Assembly: GCA_030248195.1 (NCBI GenBank)
Contig: JASAND010026250.1
Location: 24,778-88,777, forward strand
DNA length: 64,000 nucleotides
Source: Trissonchulus latispiculum
Lineage: Eukaryota; Nematoda; Enoplea; Enoplida; Ironidae
Direction: 5' to 3'
In this document: positions 43,001 through 52,319 of the stretch, piece after piece
How positions within the stretch are numbered: position 1 is the first letter of the stretch
How the letters are laid out: each line of letters opens with the position of its first letter
Made by a program: the position numbers and the translations under genes
The notes under the pieces: model-generated
The model's database searches: none
What the model was told of the DNA's origin: nothing
The model's input: only the letters and a program-made list of their open reading frames with translations

Positions 43001-46000
43001 CTCTAGGTCACGCCCCAGGTCGCATAGGAAGGGGTCAGAGTAATATGGCATATATCAGTAATATGGCAGAACACATATGTACCTTGCATATGCATATTAT
43101 CAGGTTTTGTCTAGGTCTTTCTAGTAGTTCAGGGTGGGCAGGCAAAATTTGTCAAATTTCGACACTTGGTCGGACCCCAATTAACAAATATTTCGAATCT
43201 CCAAACAGTTTGCAGGGAATCAGCGGGGATCACGGTAATACTTCTTCTAGGACAGTTTTGGACGATTTTCAAGATAGGCTATTAAAATTCTATACAGCTC
43301 ATACAGGAAGCTCACACTGGGAGTGGGTTTTCCCCGCATTGGCGAGTGGGTGTTTTTCCCCGCTTGCCTATACTTGTATGAGTTTGACTTATCAAACTAT
43401 CAATTCTATTCGACTTATCAATTTCGATTTCTCAAAAATGCTGAAATAATCGAAATTTCTTTTTGTGTAATGTGGAGGACACGCGGAACTGTTGAATTTT
43501 TGGTATAAACTTTGTGCTTCTTCAAAAACCGCAAGAAAATTAAATCCAGTGTGTAAATGATAGGTACTCTTAACTCGTGATTTGCATTTTGTCAGTCAGT
43601 CAATTTTCAACCTTAAATTTGGTATCAAACATTCGTTCATTCCGTTTGAAAAACCCCATTGCATTTAGTAACACCAAGAGTACATAATAACTAAGAGTGT
43701 GACAAGCGTCCCACTCTTAGTTATTAGGCTGCAGACATCATCTGCACAATAACGGCCTACCACCCCCACAACTGAGTACTTGGTGACCCCACCCACAACT
43801 GAGTACAAGGTACACAATTGTGTACCAGCACTCGCTGGTATGTTTACATGTTGAAGCCAAAAACATATTAGCAGCTGGCCACTTTTGAGCTTCAATATGT
43901 AAACATACAAGCGAGTGCTGGTACACAATTGTGTACCTGGTACTCAGTTGAAGGCGGGGTCACCAGATATTCAGTTGTGGGGGTGGTAGGCCGTTATTGT
44001 GCAGATGATGTCTGCAGCCTAATAACTAAGAGTGGGACGCTTGTCACACTCTTAGTTATTATGTACTCTTGGTAACACCAAGAGCAGCTAATGGCATATC
44101 CGTTGCACACTAACAGCCCAACCCTCTCGCAAATTGGACCCTAGTAAAGCAAAAAATTCGAAGCAGACACAAAATAATACGCTCATACTGCTTGTTTTTG
44201 AGCTCTTATCACATAACACAGAGCGAGTGAGCGTACCTCCGTTTCTACTGGGTACTAATTTGTGCAGAGCTCGCTACTCACTAGGGTTCAACTTGCGGGA
44301 GGGGTGGGTCGTTAGCTTGTTGAGGATGTGTCATGCTTACATTACTTAAGTGTGAGTATGACGTATGACACTTGTCACTCTTATATTATATTGTGTTACT
44401 CTTGATAAAACCTATACTGTTGATGCTGCAAGTCTACACTGCTGTTATAACGTTAGACAGCTCTTATTCATAGTTGGTCGTGGTCTGCCACTATCATGTG
44501 TTCACGTGTGTGCGAAAAAGCCCTCTGCAGCGGGTCAATGCTGCAGGACCGGCCTCACTTCGGTGGGGCCTAAACATCAACATAAACTTTAAACATAAAC
44601 TGAAAACTAATGACTGCACAGTCAAAGGCAAACACATGGTGCAATATGGCCAAGACTTTTTAACATTTTAATTAACGCCCTCTTCAATTGTTGGTATCTT
44701 TTTTGATAGCGATTTTTGATAACTTTGGGCTAGGATGTATATTTCTATATACGTTTGCTGTGGGTACATTCTTATCAGTGTATGAAATTTTGATTCTGTC
44801 TTACTGACCAGTTAAATACAAATAGAGATTCGGCCAGAACCTATCTCTTAAAACTGTAGCATCAGCCAAGGTTTTGCACTAGTGCATGTGGGCTGAGGGA
44901 CAGTGTTTTTTAATTCGACTTACTGAGTTCTAATGGTTCAGGAAATCTGTCAAATATATACTGTGTGAGTCAAAATTTCCGAACTTTGCATTGACTTTTC
45001 GTGCGATAGAAAATATCAGCGCGTAAACCAAGAAATACATCATTCCTTCGCTTTACAGGTGCGAATTTCCATTTTATCAGGATTCCAGTATTGTATATAG
45101 TCTTCGAGAAATCTATGTTCAAGACAAAATAAGCGCAGTTTTGCGAAAACAGTTTTGGCCACTAAAAACGGTCTCAAGCTGACAGTGATGGGCAAAGTTT
45201 GCCACGTGACGGCCTATTTATGCAGCATAAATGAGCCAACCCTGTCGTGAAGAGATGTCCTCCATTCGATATAAATCTTTATTTTGTAGAAATATTAGTT
45301 TTATTTTACGCATCCGTAAATTTTTATTTTGTAGCATGTTTGTTAAACATTTTAGGAGCAAAATTATCTGGATGCTTGGGACCTGGAACAGGAACAGCAG
45401 CGTCAGCGACGTCAACGAAAGATAGATCAGCCTGCAGGGAAACGTCGTTCCGCGTCAGCGCGTCAAATTCGATCCCACGCTGATCCGGTTATTTCCGGTT
45501 CCGGAGGTCTTCGCTCCTATAGGGCGGATTTCAAGCCTAAAGGTTACCTGTTGAGTTTGCCGCTGAAAGAGAAGCGTGAACGCCTGAATCCCTTTCTGGC
45601 TGGCGGCAGTCCTGCTAGAAAGCCGCAGGAACGCAGACGGTGGGTGTTCTGTTGAAACAGTTATAGTTATGGTATGTACAGTCTGGCTTATTCCTTGGCA
45701 TTTGGGGGGGGGCTTCATGGGTGGCCCCCATTGATGGGGGGGCGTATTTTTGGAAAATTGTTTCGAATTTCCGTGGATTTTTGTGTAAAACTGCTAAAAT
45801 GATTTTAAGTGATTTTCAGGCTAAAATAGTGAAAATTTCGTTAAAAACTTAAATTAGGCAAATTTTGGGGTTATATATTTCGTGGGGGGCTCCTCGAATG
45901 GGGGAGGAGGTCGCCGAATGGGGGGCGGCCCATGTAGGGATAAGCCAGACAGTGCTTAATGCGGTGTAAAAAGAGTACGTACATAGTTTATAGTTGTATC

Positions 46001-48055
46001 TAACTATTTAAATCTATTTAAACCTAACCCGTGGTTTTCATTTCTTTTATGAAAGTGGATGAAACTTTCCAAAAATATTAGTTTGACGCTGCTCATCAAT
46101 ACTGTGTGTTCAATGGCGGAATTTTCGGTAAAGGATAAGGAATCAGTGACAATTTTTGGCTTCATAATGTCAGCAGACAGCCGAAACTCTGGTTTAATTT
46201 CATTTGCTAAAAGCTATTGAGTTAATGTTTTGAAGCTTTTGTGTGTATTTGTGGCCTATGTTTAGGCCAAATTTTATTTGGGGGAGGGGGGCATTGAGGT
46301 GCGGCTCACCAAACGTGGAGGCATCTTTTTGAAAATTTTCGAATTTTTACTTTTTTTGTATGAAATCTGCCAAAAATCGTTAAAACTCTTTAAAACTTCG
46401 CTAAAAATCCGGAGAAGCCGGAACTTTTTTGAAAATTCTGAATTTTTAATTAAGTATATAATTAATGAGTCTTGAAAAATTAAATTTCATGAAATAAAAT
46501 TTGGCAATTTTTGGGATTATATGTATATGAGGGGAGGTCAGAATTTATGATGGGACACCTCGAATTGGGGGAGAGGGAGGGAGAAGTTGCCAAATAGGGG
46601 GGCGGGGGGGTAATTAAAATAGCCAATATATGTCAGAAACAATTTTAGGGGATTCGAAGTTATCCATTCTTTGAGAGAATCAACTTATACTGTATACTTA
46701 AAGTTACTTGCACTTGTTAAGTAAGACCTTCTAGCTAAGTACCGCATTTCCACACTCCAGCACAAAGGAATGTCACTTGTTCAGACTAATGATGCTCAAA
46801 CTTCTAAAGCCTTCGAGCTTAAATACGTACGTATGCACGTTTGTATGTACTTTGAGTTTCATAGCTAGCAGCGATAATTTGATTATAAATTACCTTGCTT
46901 TTATTAGTGACCTAATAATCATATTTTGTTATTAACCTAGCCAACTGTGCTCACGCTTCTCTGTTGTTGTTGTTGTTGTTGTTTCAGATCCGAGTCTAGC
47001 ACAGCTGCCATGTCAACGCCGCCGTCAGATCACGTGACCGCGACGCTGCAGGCGGCGCCACTGCGTCTCCAGCTGTCCGAAGCTGAGCGTCGGCGTCTTC
47101 TGGCCAGCCGGCCGAAGCCAAGTCCCTGGCCTAGACACTGGGCCAGACTTTGTGAGGAGTGAGTTTTTCTTACACAGTTTGTGAATCCTTAAAATTAGGT
47201 TTGAAAATTGGATCCTAGCCGAGCAGGCTCGTTTGTAGTCAACTGGGATTTTTCTAGGCATAAATAAATGGGCGGAAGAGGGGGTGACGCCCCCCCCCCC
47301 CAACCTGTAGTGGGGTGCGTGTGTGCAAAATTGGGGGAGGGGGCTAAAATTTTTAAGACTACTGTATAAATGGCCTGTTTTCCACATATACTGCTTTAAC
47401 TATAAACGTAAAAGCGCTCAAAAATTAAGTCTTAGCACCAAAAGCGAGATTTCTGACCAAAAATTTCCGGCGACACCGGAAAATGTTTGAATATTTTGAC
47501 CGAAAATCTTGAAAATTTGGCAATTTCTAGGCACCTTAGGGTGAGGAGGGGGGAAGCCCAAAAAAGGAGGAGGGGAACGAGTAGGGGGTAGGGGGTCGAG
47601 TGGGGCCCCGAAACAGTGTCGGGCATCCCCCTACCCCCCCCCGTAAAAAACCCAGGTCAAGAACTCTATCCACTCATCAGCTCTTGGACAGCGAAACTAT
47701 GTAGTTTATAACGCTATTTTCAACCTTTCGGAGTTTAGATGAAAGTGAAACAATGACAGTTCGTCTGAGATTCTAGGCTGTTCTATATACTTCAGTGATC
47801 TACTGAGTTGAGCTATTGCTGTTATTGGCATGCAGTGAGAGTTTCATAGAATGAAAGAATAGTTAAGAATTTTATTTCCTCACGTCTGCTAGTCTTTATT
47901 TGCCTATTACAAGTGTTAACCTTTCTTTCTTCACTGTCTGTAGATTGGCCTCAGAGATTGCGGATGAGCTCTACGAGGAGTCCTGTAAGGATCTGATTTT
48001 GGCCTGTGAAGATGTGGTCCACAAACTGGTTGCTCAGGAATTTCAGGCTGGCTAA
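36907..48055 (+). CDS. Candidate KIAA0753/moonraker-like centriolar-satellite protein (seven exons)
   Basis: Exons: 36907-37057, 38904-39176, 39594-39844, 40423-40701, 45356-45639, 46988-47158, 47944-48055. All junctions are GT/AG with agreeing phases; 506 residues. The ATG follows an in-frame TAG at 36898. The C-terminus (CEELASEIADELYEES, then LILACEDVVHKLVAQEF) resembles the end of human KIAA0753, which has a PW motif, then EEL, CED and a final EF at equivalent spacing. Residues 226-318 are Leu-rich helical and compare loosely with its middle region. Residues 319-345 are a Glu/Gln/Arg coiled-coil-like stretch. The human protein (about 967 residues) recruits OFD1/FOR20 to centriolar satellites. 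This protein is shorter and the resemblance was recalled by eye, so homology is tentative; the gene model itself is strong. Confidence 0.8.
37197..37602. mobile_element. G-rich element, 5-bp TSD GCAAA
   Basis: Ends CTGGCATTTTTTTAG and CTAAAAAAATGCCAG are perfect 15-bp inverted repeats. GCAAA is duplicated at 37192-37196 and 37603-37607. The interior has repeated CCGAAAAGTGGGGGG blocks. Same subfamily as 60267-60648 and the fragment at 13108. Confidence 0.93.
37742..37765. other. Perfect 10-bp stem hairpin, CTCA loop
   Basis: CCTGCTGCGC and GCGCAGCAGG pair around CTCA, inside intron 1 of the KIAA0753-like gene. Compare 13341-13366 and 18257-18280. Confidence 0.75.
37766..38903. other. Remainder of intron 1 of the KIAA0753-like gene
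   Basis: AT-rich. No repeat with clear ends and no exon-like frame that would keep phase. Confidence 0.6.
38904..39176 (+). CDS. KIAA0753-like exon 2
   Basis: Residues 51-141: a helix (ILDLVRNLIQSPS), a Ser/Pro/Arg-rich linker, then a basic helix RLDIRLRDLKSEVCRLRFGL. Acceptor TTTTTTAG, donor GTATAA, phase 1 on both sides. Confidence 0.8.
39177..39593. other. Intron 2 of the KIAA0753-like gene
   Basis: 417-bp intron with a short G-run near 39305. No further feature. Confidence 0.7.
39594..39844 (+). CDS. KIAA0753-like exon 3
   Basis: Residues 142-225, ending in a predicted helix (LIYSIQRQCLSLRERVTEW). Acceptor TTTTTTCAG; donor GTACTG is weak, but phase 0 fits the next exon. Confidence 0.8.
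40423..40701 (+). CDS. KIAA0753-like exon 4: Leu-rich helical region
   Basis: Residues 226-318 in exact phase 0. Leucine-rich amphipathic helices (VSRVLRIFGLRLLSLGRL, then ESLLDRFETDILLTLKE). The pattern loosely parallels the helical region of KIAA0753 that contains an EALESLLE-type motif. Confidence 0.82.
41018..41395. mobile_element. G-rich element with imperfect TSD
   Basis: Ends CTTGCTTTTTCCTAGTG and GTTGGAAAAAGCCAG are inverted relatives of the 63346-63710 element. Flanks ATAGG and TTAGG match at four of five bases if shifted by one. The core hairpin is mutated (CCGGCGAAGTCG). Confidence 0.75.
41600..42480 (+). repeat. Two related G-rich sequences in tandem (about 41605-42000 and 42108-42480)
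   Basis: Both begin with CTGAACGG, AAATTTCA and GACCCTTGTGGAAGCAAATTT and run through TTTTTAGC-type sequence to CCGGCGAAGCGGG or CCGGCGAGGCCGG hairpins, then CTTGTGGCCA and CCTTGTCCACCTGTG. They are separate insertions or a segmental duplication. Confidence 0.7.
42493..42918. mobile_element. G-rich element, 5-bp TSD TACTT
   Basis: Ends CTGGGGTTTTTTTACTGG and CCTAAAAAACCCCAG. TACTT is duplicated at 42488-42492 and 42919-42923. It has very long C and G runs and the CCGGCTTCGCCGG hairpin near 42671. It is inserted in the preceding G-rich repeat. Confidence 0.92.
42925..43672. other. Gene-free part of intron 4 of the KIAA0753-like gene
   Basis: AT-rich, with GAGTGGGTTTTCCCC and related words repeated near 42983 and 43320. 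One 134-residue frame (43045-43449) has no recognisable domain and no phase-compatible splice sites that I trust. Confidence 0.5.
43673..44073. mobile_element. 401-bp near-perfect palindromic MITE (ACCAAGAGTAC ends)
   Basis: ACCAAGAGTACATAATAACT on the left is exactly inverted on the right, and complementarity continues through GGCTGCAGACATCATCTGC almost to the centre near 43870. A fragment of the same family at 60240-60715 is interrupted by a G-rich element. Confidence 0.88.
44078..44405. mobile_element. Relative of the 31302-31609 MITE, next to the palindrome
   Basis: It shares the interior words CACAAAAT, GAGTGAGCGTACC and ACTGGGTA and the CACTAACAGCCC/GTCGTTAGC inverted pair. Outer ends (AACACCAAGAGCA and TGTTACTCTTG) resemble the neighbouring palindrome family. 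Confidence 0.65.
44410..45355. other. Remainder of intron 4 of the KIAA0753-like gene
   Basis: No recognisable repeat ends and no exon. Acceptor TTTTAG at 45350-45355 belongs to exon 5. Confidence 0.6.
45356..45639 (+). CDS. KIAA0753-like exon 5: charged coiled-coil-like region
   Basis: Residues 319-412. It starts EQNYLDAWDLEQEQQRQRRQ, typical of a coiled coil, then a Ser/Arg-rich basic stretch and YLLSLPLKEKRERLNPF. The upstream intron is phase 0; donor GTGGGT leaves phase 2. Confidence 0.82.
45683..45948. mobile_element. G-rich element, 5-bp TSD ACAGT
   Basis: Ends CTGGCTTATTCCTTGG and GGGATAAGCCAG. ACAGT is duplicated at 45678-45682 and 45949-45953. Close relative of 28196-28521. It starts 44 bases after the exon 5 donor. 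Confidence 0.9.
46262..46625. mobile_element. Probable G-rich family member with unclear ends
   Basis: Contains a G-run, the hairpin variant CCGGAGAAGCCGG near 46411, and a second G-run near 46590. The termini (TTAGGCCAAATTTTATT and AAAATAGCCAA) are not clean inverted repeats and I found no TSD. Confidence 0.5.
46988..47158 (+). CDS. KIAA0753-like exon 6
   Basis: Residues 413-469, from SESSTAAMSTPPSDH to PSPWPRHWARLCEE. The acceptor follows a (TTG)n tract. Donor GTGAGT is inside the TGTGAGGAGTGAGT string; reading on would give an immediate stop, which supports splicing here. Confidence 0.83.
47243..47655. mobile_element. G-rich element, 5-bp TSD GTCAA
   Basis: Ends CTGGGATTTTTCTAGG and GTAAAAAACCCAG. 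GTCAA is duplicated at 47238-47242 and 47656-47660. Hairpin variant CCGGCGACACCGG. Same subfamily as the fragment at 17450 and, inverted, 42493-42918. Confidence 0.92.
47944..48055 (+). CDS. KIAA0753-like exon 7 and stop
   Basis: Residues 470-506 and TAA at 48053-48055. The acidic helix ELYEESCKDLILACEDVV, then VAQEFQAG, is the part most like the KIAA0753 C-terminus. Acceptor TCTGTAG. Confidence 0.85.
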
Positions 48056-48249
48056 ATCCTACCCTTGGATCTCAGGGCTTGTATTATGGCTGGTGACACT
48101 CGGATATACAAATGCTTAACTCCCCCTCATTTATGCAGCCCCCCATTTACTTTGTTACGAAATACCTCTAATCGATATATTGTGACGATAGGAGCGCATA
48201 GAGCGGAATTAGGCATTATGACATTTAGTTGGTGTAGAAATCCAGCACC

Positions 48250-48325
48250 ACTGGTCTCGTGGTGTAGTGGTAAGAGTGTCTGTCTGCAGGTCGGAAGGGC
48301 CGTGGTTCGATCTCTTTTTGTGCTA
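48250..48325 (+). tRNA. tRNA-Cys-like sequence, probably a pseudogene or SINE head
   Basis: TGGTGTAGTGG fits an A box and GGTTCGATCTC is close to a B box. CTGCAGG would be an anticodon loop with GCA (Cys). The D- and anticodon-arm order is right, but the acceptor and T stems do not pair well, so I do not call it functional. Confidence 0.45.
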
Positions 48326-48892
48326 GTTTTTACTTTTATCCTCAAAGTGTCGTGCTACTGGGGCCTATTGTAATGTTGTTGTGCTATTATAATTTTATGT
48401 CTTTGTGTACGGTCGGTGCTATTGTAGAAATGGGCAAAAATCTAAGCCTTCTATATAATTGTCTATCAGATTTGAACTTGTTGTTTTTGGCGGATGCAGC
48501 TCTAATGAATAGCTATCCACTCCAGATGGAATATAATGAAGCTGGCTGGCACAAGCCATGTACCAGGCACCTTGTTCAAAAGTACTCTGTCGACGTTGTA
48601 CCCTGCATTGGGAAGAGCTGCAAAAACGGCGAAAATGGGTAACTTGCATAATTTTTATGCTGGTCACTGTTCAATATACATCTACTAGGTTTTCGCTCTT
48701 TCAGTCCTATTTTTCTGAAAAATTTGAAAATGGTTTGAGAAAAACATTCCTTTTATGCCGATCAGTATTCAATTGCCCCAAAACTTTGATTGAACTTAGG
48801 GAAATTTTGCAACTAAAGTCTGACCAAAAAATCTTGGAACCGAACTGTGAGCGACTGTCCTGAGTTAACCTTTGCCGTTAGTCTATATAAAG

Positions 48893-49276
48893 CTGGGCTT
48901 ATTCTACTGGGGGGGGGGGGCGGGGGCCCCCATAAACACCCTTCCCCCGCCAAAATCGTTCCCCCCCAAACCCCCCCCCCACCCAAAAAAGTGGGTGCCC
49001 CTTTTGGTACCAAATTTTGCCCTAAAAATCGTCAGAAGGCCAAATTTTCAAAAATTGTCCGGCTTCGCCGGAGATTTTTACTCATTTTTTTGCCTTTTTA
49101 ACACTAAATCTGGTTATTTTTGCAATAAAAATGAACTTTTACAGTACATGCCAGAAAAATAGCGCTATTTTTAGCATATTTTTGGAAAAATCCCCCCTCC
49201 AAAATTTCCTTGCTCCTCGGACTTTTGGCCCCCCCAAGAAGCCCCCTCAAGAAAAAAATGCCTAGAATAAGCACAG
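48893..49276. mobile_element. G-rich element, 5-bp TSD TAAAG
   Basis: Ends CTGGGCTTATTCTACTGG and CCTAGAATAAGCACAG. TAAAG is duplicated at 48888-48892 and 49277-49281. Has the CCGGCTTCGCCGG hairpin near 49060. Close relative of 56517-56882; fragments at 8030 and 62310. Confidence 0.92.
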
Positions 49277-49421
49277 TAAAGTATATATTTTTAGAAACCT
49301 CAGGAGGAGGAGAATCCGGTAGAACCATCATATCCGGTCTATATCCGTTTACCGGATGCCAAATCGATAAAAACGCTTCAGATTCGGAAAGAGAATGCGT
49401 CATTCATTCTATCGCTCATTC

Positions 49422-50099
49422 CAGGGTTGTTAATTTACATGTAAAAAAGTAATTAATTTTTACACCTGTTTTTAACAGTGTAAAAAAGTGTTAAAAGAGA
49501 TTCTGTCTGTGACATTTTTATTCTGAAATATTCGTCCATCATGGCTTAGAATGAATTGGACATTTTGTTAAATTTTATTGACTGAGATATTCACTGAACC
49601 CATCTTGCAGGATTTTTAAATTTTCAATGAAAGGAAACAATCCTCTGAGCAGGTTATCTGGCACGAAATTCAATTGCAACCGAGTTACAGTCGGCAACTT
49701 ATTAAATCAAAAATGAATTCCCAAAAAATCCTCAACAGGGTCTAACCACCGTTTTTACTTTTAATGTCATTTTTACTTTTTGAAATAAAATACTTTTAAT
49801 GTACGTACTGAAACAAAACATGTCTGCAATGTATACGATACTTGAAACACTATTTTTCACAATCGGTGGTATATGTATAGCTGTGAAAAAGTGTAAAAAA
49901 TTGTAAAAAAATTGTAAAAAAAATTCCGAAAAGTAGTGTTAAAAAATGTTAAAAATATGTAAAAAATCTAGTGTTAAAAGGTGTAAAAAAAGTGGTGTTA
50001 AAAAGTGTAAAAACCTGTTAAAAATTCCGAAATTTTGCTACTGTTAATAACTGTAAAAATGTTTTTTAACATTTTTACTTTTTACAATTTACAACCCTA
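49422..50099. mobile_element. 678-bp hAT-type MITE rich in GTGTAAAAA repeats
   Basis: Ends CAGGGTTGTTAATTTAC and AATTTACAACCCTA fit hAT termini. GCTCATTC at 49414-49421 and 50100-50107 is an exact 8-bp TSD. The right half is made of GTGTAAAAAGTGTTAAA-type repeats. Non-coding. Confidence 0.92.
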
Positions 50100-50419
50100 G
50101 CTCATTCTATCATAGCGCTATCATTCAAAAATTACACAGCAGACATGAAGTAATTTGAGGTTGATGCTTGTTAGGGATATATCATTTTAATGAAATGATT
50201 TGACTTCCGGACCAACCGGATACTGAGATGGCAATCGACCGGATATTTGATTACTTTGACACCGGTAAAATGAAAGTAGCCTCCCAAATATTCAGTGTGC
50301 CAAAAACGAACATTTTTATCCGCGATTCTGAGAGCACCAGACCGGAAATCGCTATAGCTTAATAGACTAACTTCAAAGGTTAACTCAGGACAGTCGCTCA
50401 CAGTTAAGATTTTCTGGTC

Positions 50420-50655
50420 AGACTTTAGTTTATATTTTTGTCTGACCTATAATGGCATCGATTGAAGTAAAGTTTATGTTTTTCTGACGGCTTACCTGGA
50501 CTTACTTTAAAAGTACATGATTGCGATTTATATTTTGATTGGAATGTTTTGGTAAGTAATTATTACCGTTTAATGATTGTGATCATATCATATGTATTAT
50601 TTTTCTAAGTGTCGTCTCCGCCTCAAAAATTTTCGATGCTAAGCCCAAGCCTAGG
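50420..50655 (+). pseudogene. Duplicated segment, copy 1 (frame broken)
   Basis: Matches 51598-51830 at high identity, beginning TATATTTTTGTCTGACC and ATGGCATCGATTGAAGTAAA. A short insertion after the sixth codon puts TGA in frame in this copy, whereas the later copy stays open. Whether the source was a gene is unknown. Confidence 0.5.
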
Positions 50656-51159
50656 TGTCTTTGGTATCTAAGGTATCTAAGGTATTTTAGTTATCTAGGT
50701 ATCTAAGCCTAATTGTCTGAGCTTAGGAGTAAGGAATGGATATGCACAATTGTACTGCTTCAGCAGTTCTTTCTAAGGCTTCGCAGCCCTTTTCGAAGAA
50801 TGCAGTCTTAATCAACAAGTCAGTTTCCATTATCGCGTATAACGAGCGTTCCCTGCACTTTCCTGCAGGAGTTCGACGCGATCAGAAACAGTTTCTTGCC
50901 GTCGGTGAATCGGGAAAGCCCACTTCCCCTATACACTCGACGAACAAGTTGGCGCTCGGCAGCAAGCAAGCGGCTTACCCCTACTGTTCGCCGAGACAAT
51001 AGACAGAACCTAAACCACAAGCAGCTGACGCTAGGAGCTAGCGAGAGCCGTCCGGATGGTGTTTCTGGCTTCACGTTACGAGAGGAAGCAGTTTAGGTAG
51101 GTTTTGGAGATAAGAAAAAATTTCAGTGTATCATGAAAACAGGGTATCCAGACACTGGA

Positions 51160-51430
51160 AGGTGGTGAAAAGCGAAAATTGCCGCTTCGACTAAGGAAAA
51201 CGTACTACTTGTTGGCCTGAAGTTTCCGGAAAAGCTGATGGCAGCTGCTTGGCTGTATTAACTTGTTGCAATGGCATTTGGTCAGTATCGGGTCCTTCGA
51301 CCTAGACTTAGGTATAGGTTCAGCTGCCTAATGGTATGAAGGCGGCGAAGTCGCCAAAAGGCCCTACTTATTGGCGTGAGGTTTCCGGAAAAGCCGATGG
51401 CACCCACTTGCCAGCAACTTGTCAATGGCA
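51160..51430 (+). repeat. Imperfect direct repeat, about 160-bp spacing
   Basis: GTTTCCGGAAAAGC, GATGGCA and CAATGGCA words occur near 51220-51275 and again near 51380-51430. No other feature seen in 50700-51590; short frames there overlap on both strands without domains. Confidence 0.55.
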
Positions 51431-51500
51431 GCCGACATTTATGTTGGACATCCCACGGCTGAGGTTTCGCTAGATAGTAGATAGGGACCGTAGGAATCTT

Positions 51501-51547
<47 letters not shown>

Positions 51548-51597
51548 ATTTAACATAGGACCGAAAACTTTTAGGGTAAACCTTTATTCAAAGCACT

Positions 51598-51950
51598 AGT
51601 TTATTTATATTTTTGTCTGACCTATAAAATGGCATCGATTGAAGTAAAGTATTTTTCTGACGGCTTACCTGAACTTACTTTAAAAGTACATGATTACGAT
51701 TTATATTTTGATTGGAATGTTGTGCTAAGTAATTATTACCGTTTAATAATTGTGATCATATCGTATGTATAATTTTTCAAAGTGCAGCGTAAATGTCGTC
51801 TCTGCCTCAAAAATTTTCGAAGCTAAGCCCAGAACCGGAAATCGACCGGATATTCGATTACTTTGACACCGGCAAAATGAAAGTGAAAGAAAGTAAAGTA
51901 TTCATTGTGCCAAAACTATTGTTTATCTGCGATTCCGAGCACCAGACCGT
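51598..51950 (+). other. Duplicated segment, copy 2: possible small ORF remnant
   Basis: ATGGCATCGATTGAAG opens a 47-codon frame (MASIEVKYFSDGLPELTLKV, and so on). A second frame from 51793 gives a 117-residue frame containing EIDRIFDYFDTGKMKV. A relative of the latter segment lies at 50210-50345, upstream of copy 1, so the order is rearranged. I do not recognise the protein and do not claim a gene. Confidence 0.4.
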
Positions 51951-52000
51951 TTTTTCAGGTATTTTTCGAACCAAATATGACCATAGGTTACGCAATTTTG

Positions 52001-52042
52001 CAATGCAATGCAATGCAATGCAATGCAATGCAACGCAATGCA
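52001..52042 (+). repeat. (AATGC)n microsatellite
   Basis: About eight AATGC units with one AACGC variant, directly against the palindrome at 52040. Confidence 0.9.
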
Positions 52043-52312
52043 AGAGATCAACCAAGCCTGAGAGCATGACTTATACATCGTTGGAATGCTCGGGATGGGC
52101 TTTATTTAGTGGTGTAAAGCAATATGCTGTTGCTTTGCTACTGTGAAAAGTTAAGCTTAAGAGATTACCAAAAATGGCAAAAAGCGGTAACTTAAGCTAA
52201 ACATTTTACAGCAGCAAGCAACGTCAAACTGCTTTACGCCATTAAATAGAGCACAGGTCGAGCATTTCAACGATGTATAAATCATGGTCTAAGGCTTGGT
52301 TGATCTCTTGCA
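52040..52312. mobile_element. 273-bp palindromic MITE
   Basis: GCAAGAGATCAACCAAGCC on the left is exactly inverted at the right end. The arms of about 130 bp are some 85-90% complementary (ATACATCGTTG, AATGCTCG, GTAAAGCA). The centre is near 52165. Confidence 0.85.
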
Positions 52313-52319
52313 TTAAGTC

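Larger units (their letters stand above)
48815..50430. repeat. Interrupted inverted repeat (78-bp arms)
   Basis: Arms 48815-48893 and 50352-50430 are reverse complements: CTAAAGTCTGACCA, GTGAGCGACTGTCCTGAG, TTAACCTTTG, TTAGTCTAT. Between them are a G-rich element abutting the left arm and a hAT element. The original element would be about 550 bp once these are removed. Confidence 0.75.

Noticed and set aside
43045..43449. 134-residue plus-strand ORF in intron 4 of the KIAA0753-like gene
   Set aside because: No recognisable domain, no convincing splice sites, and the flanking exons join in phase 0 without it.
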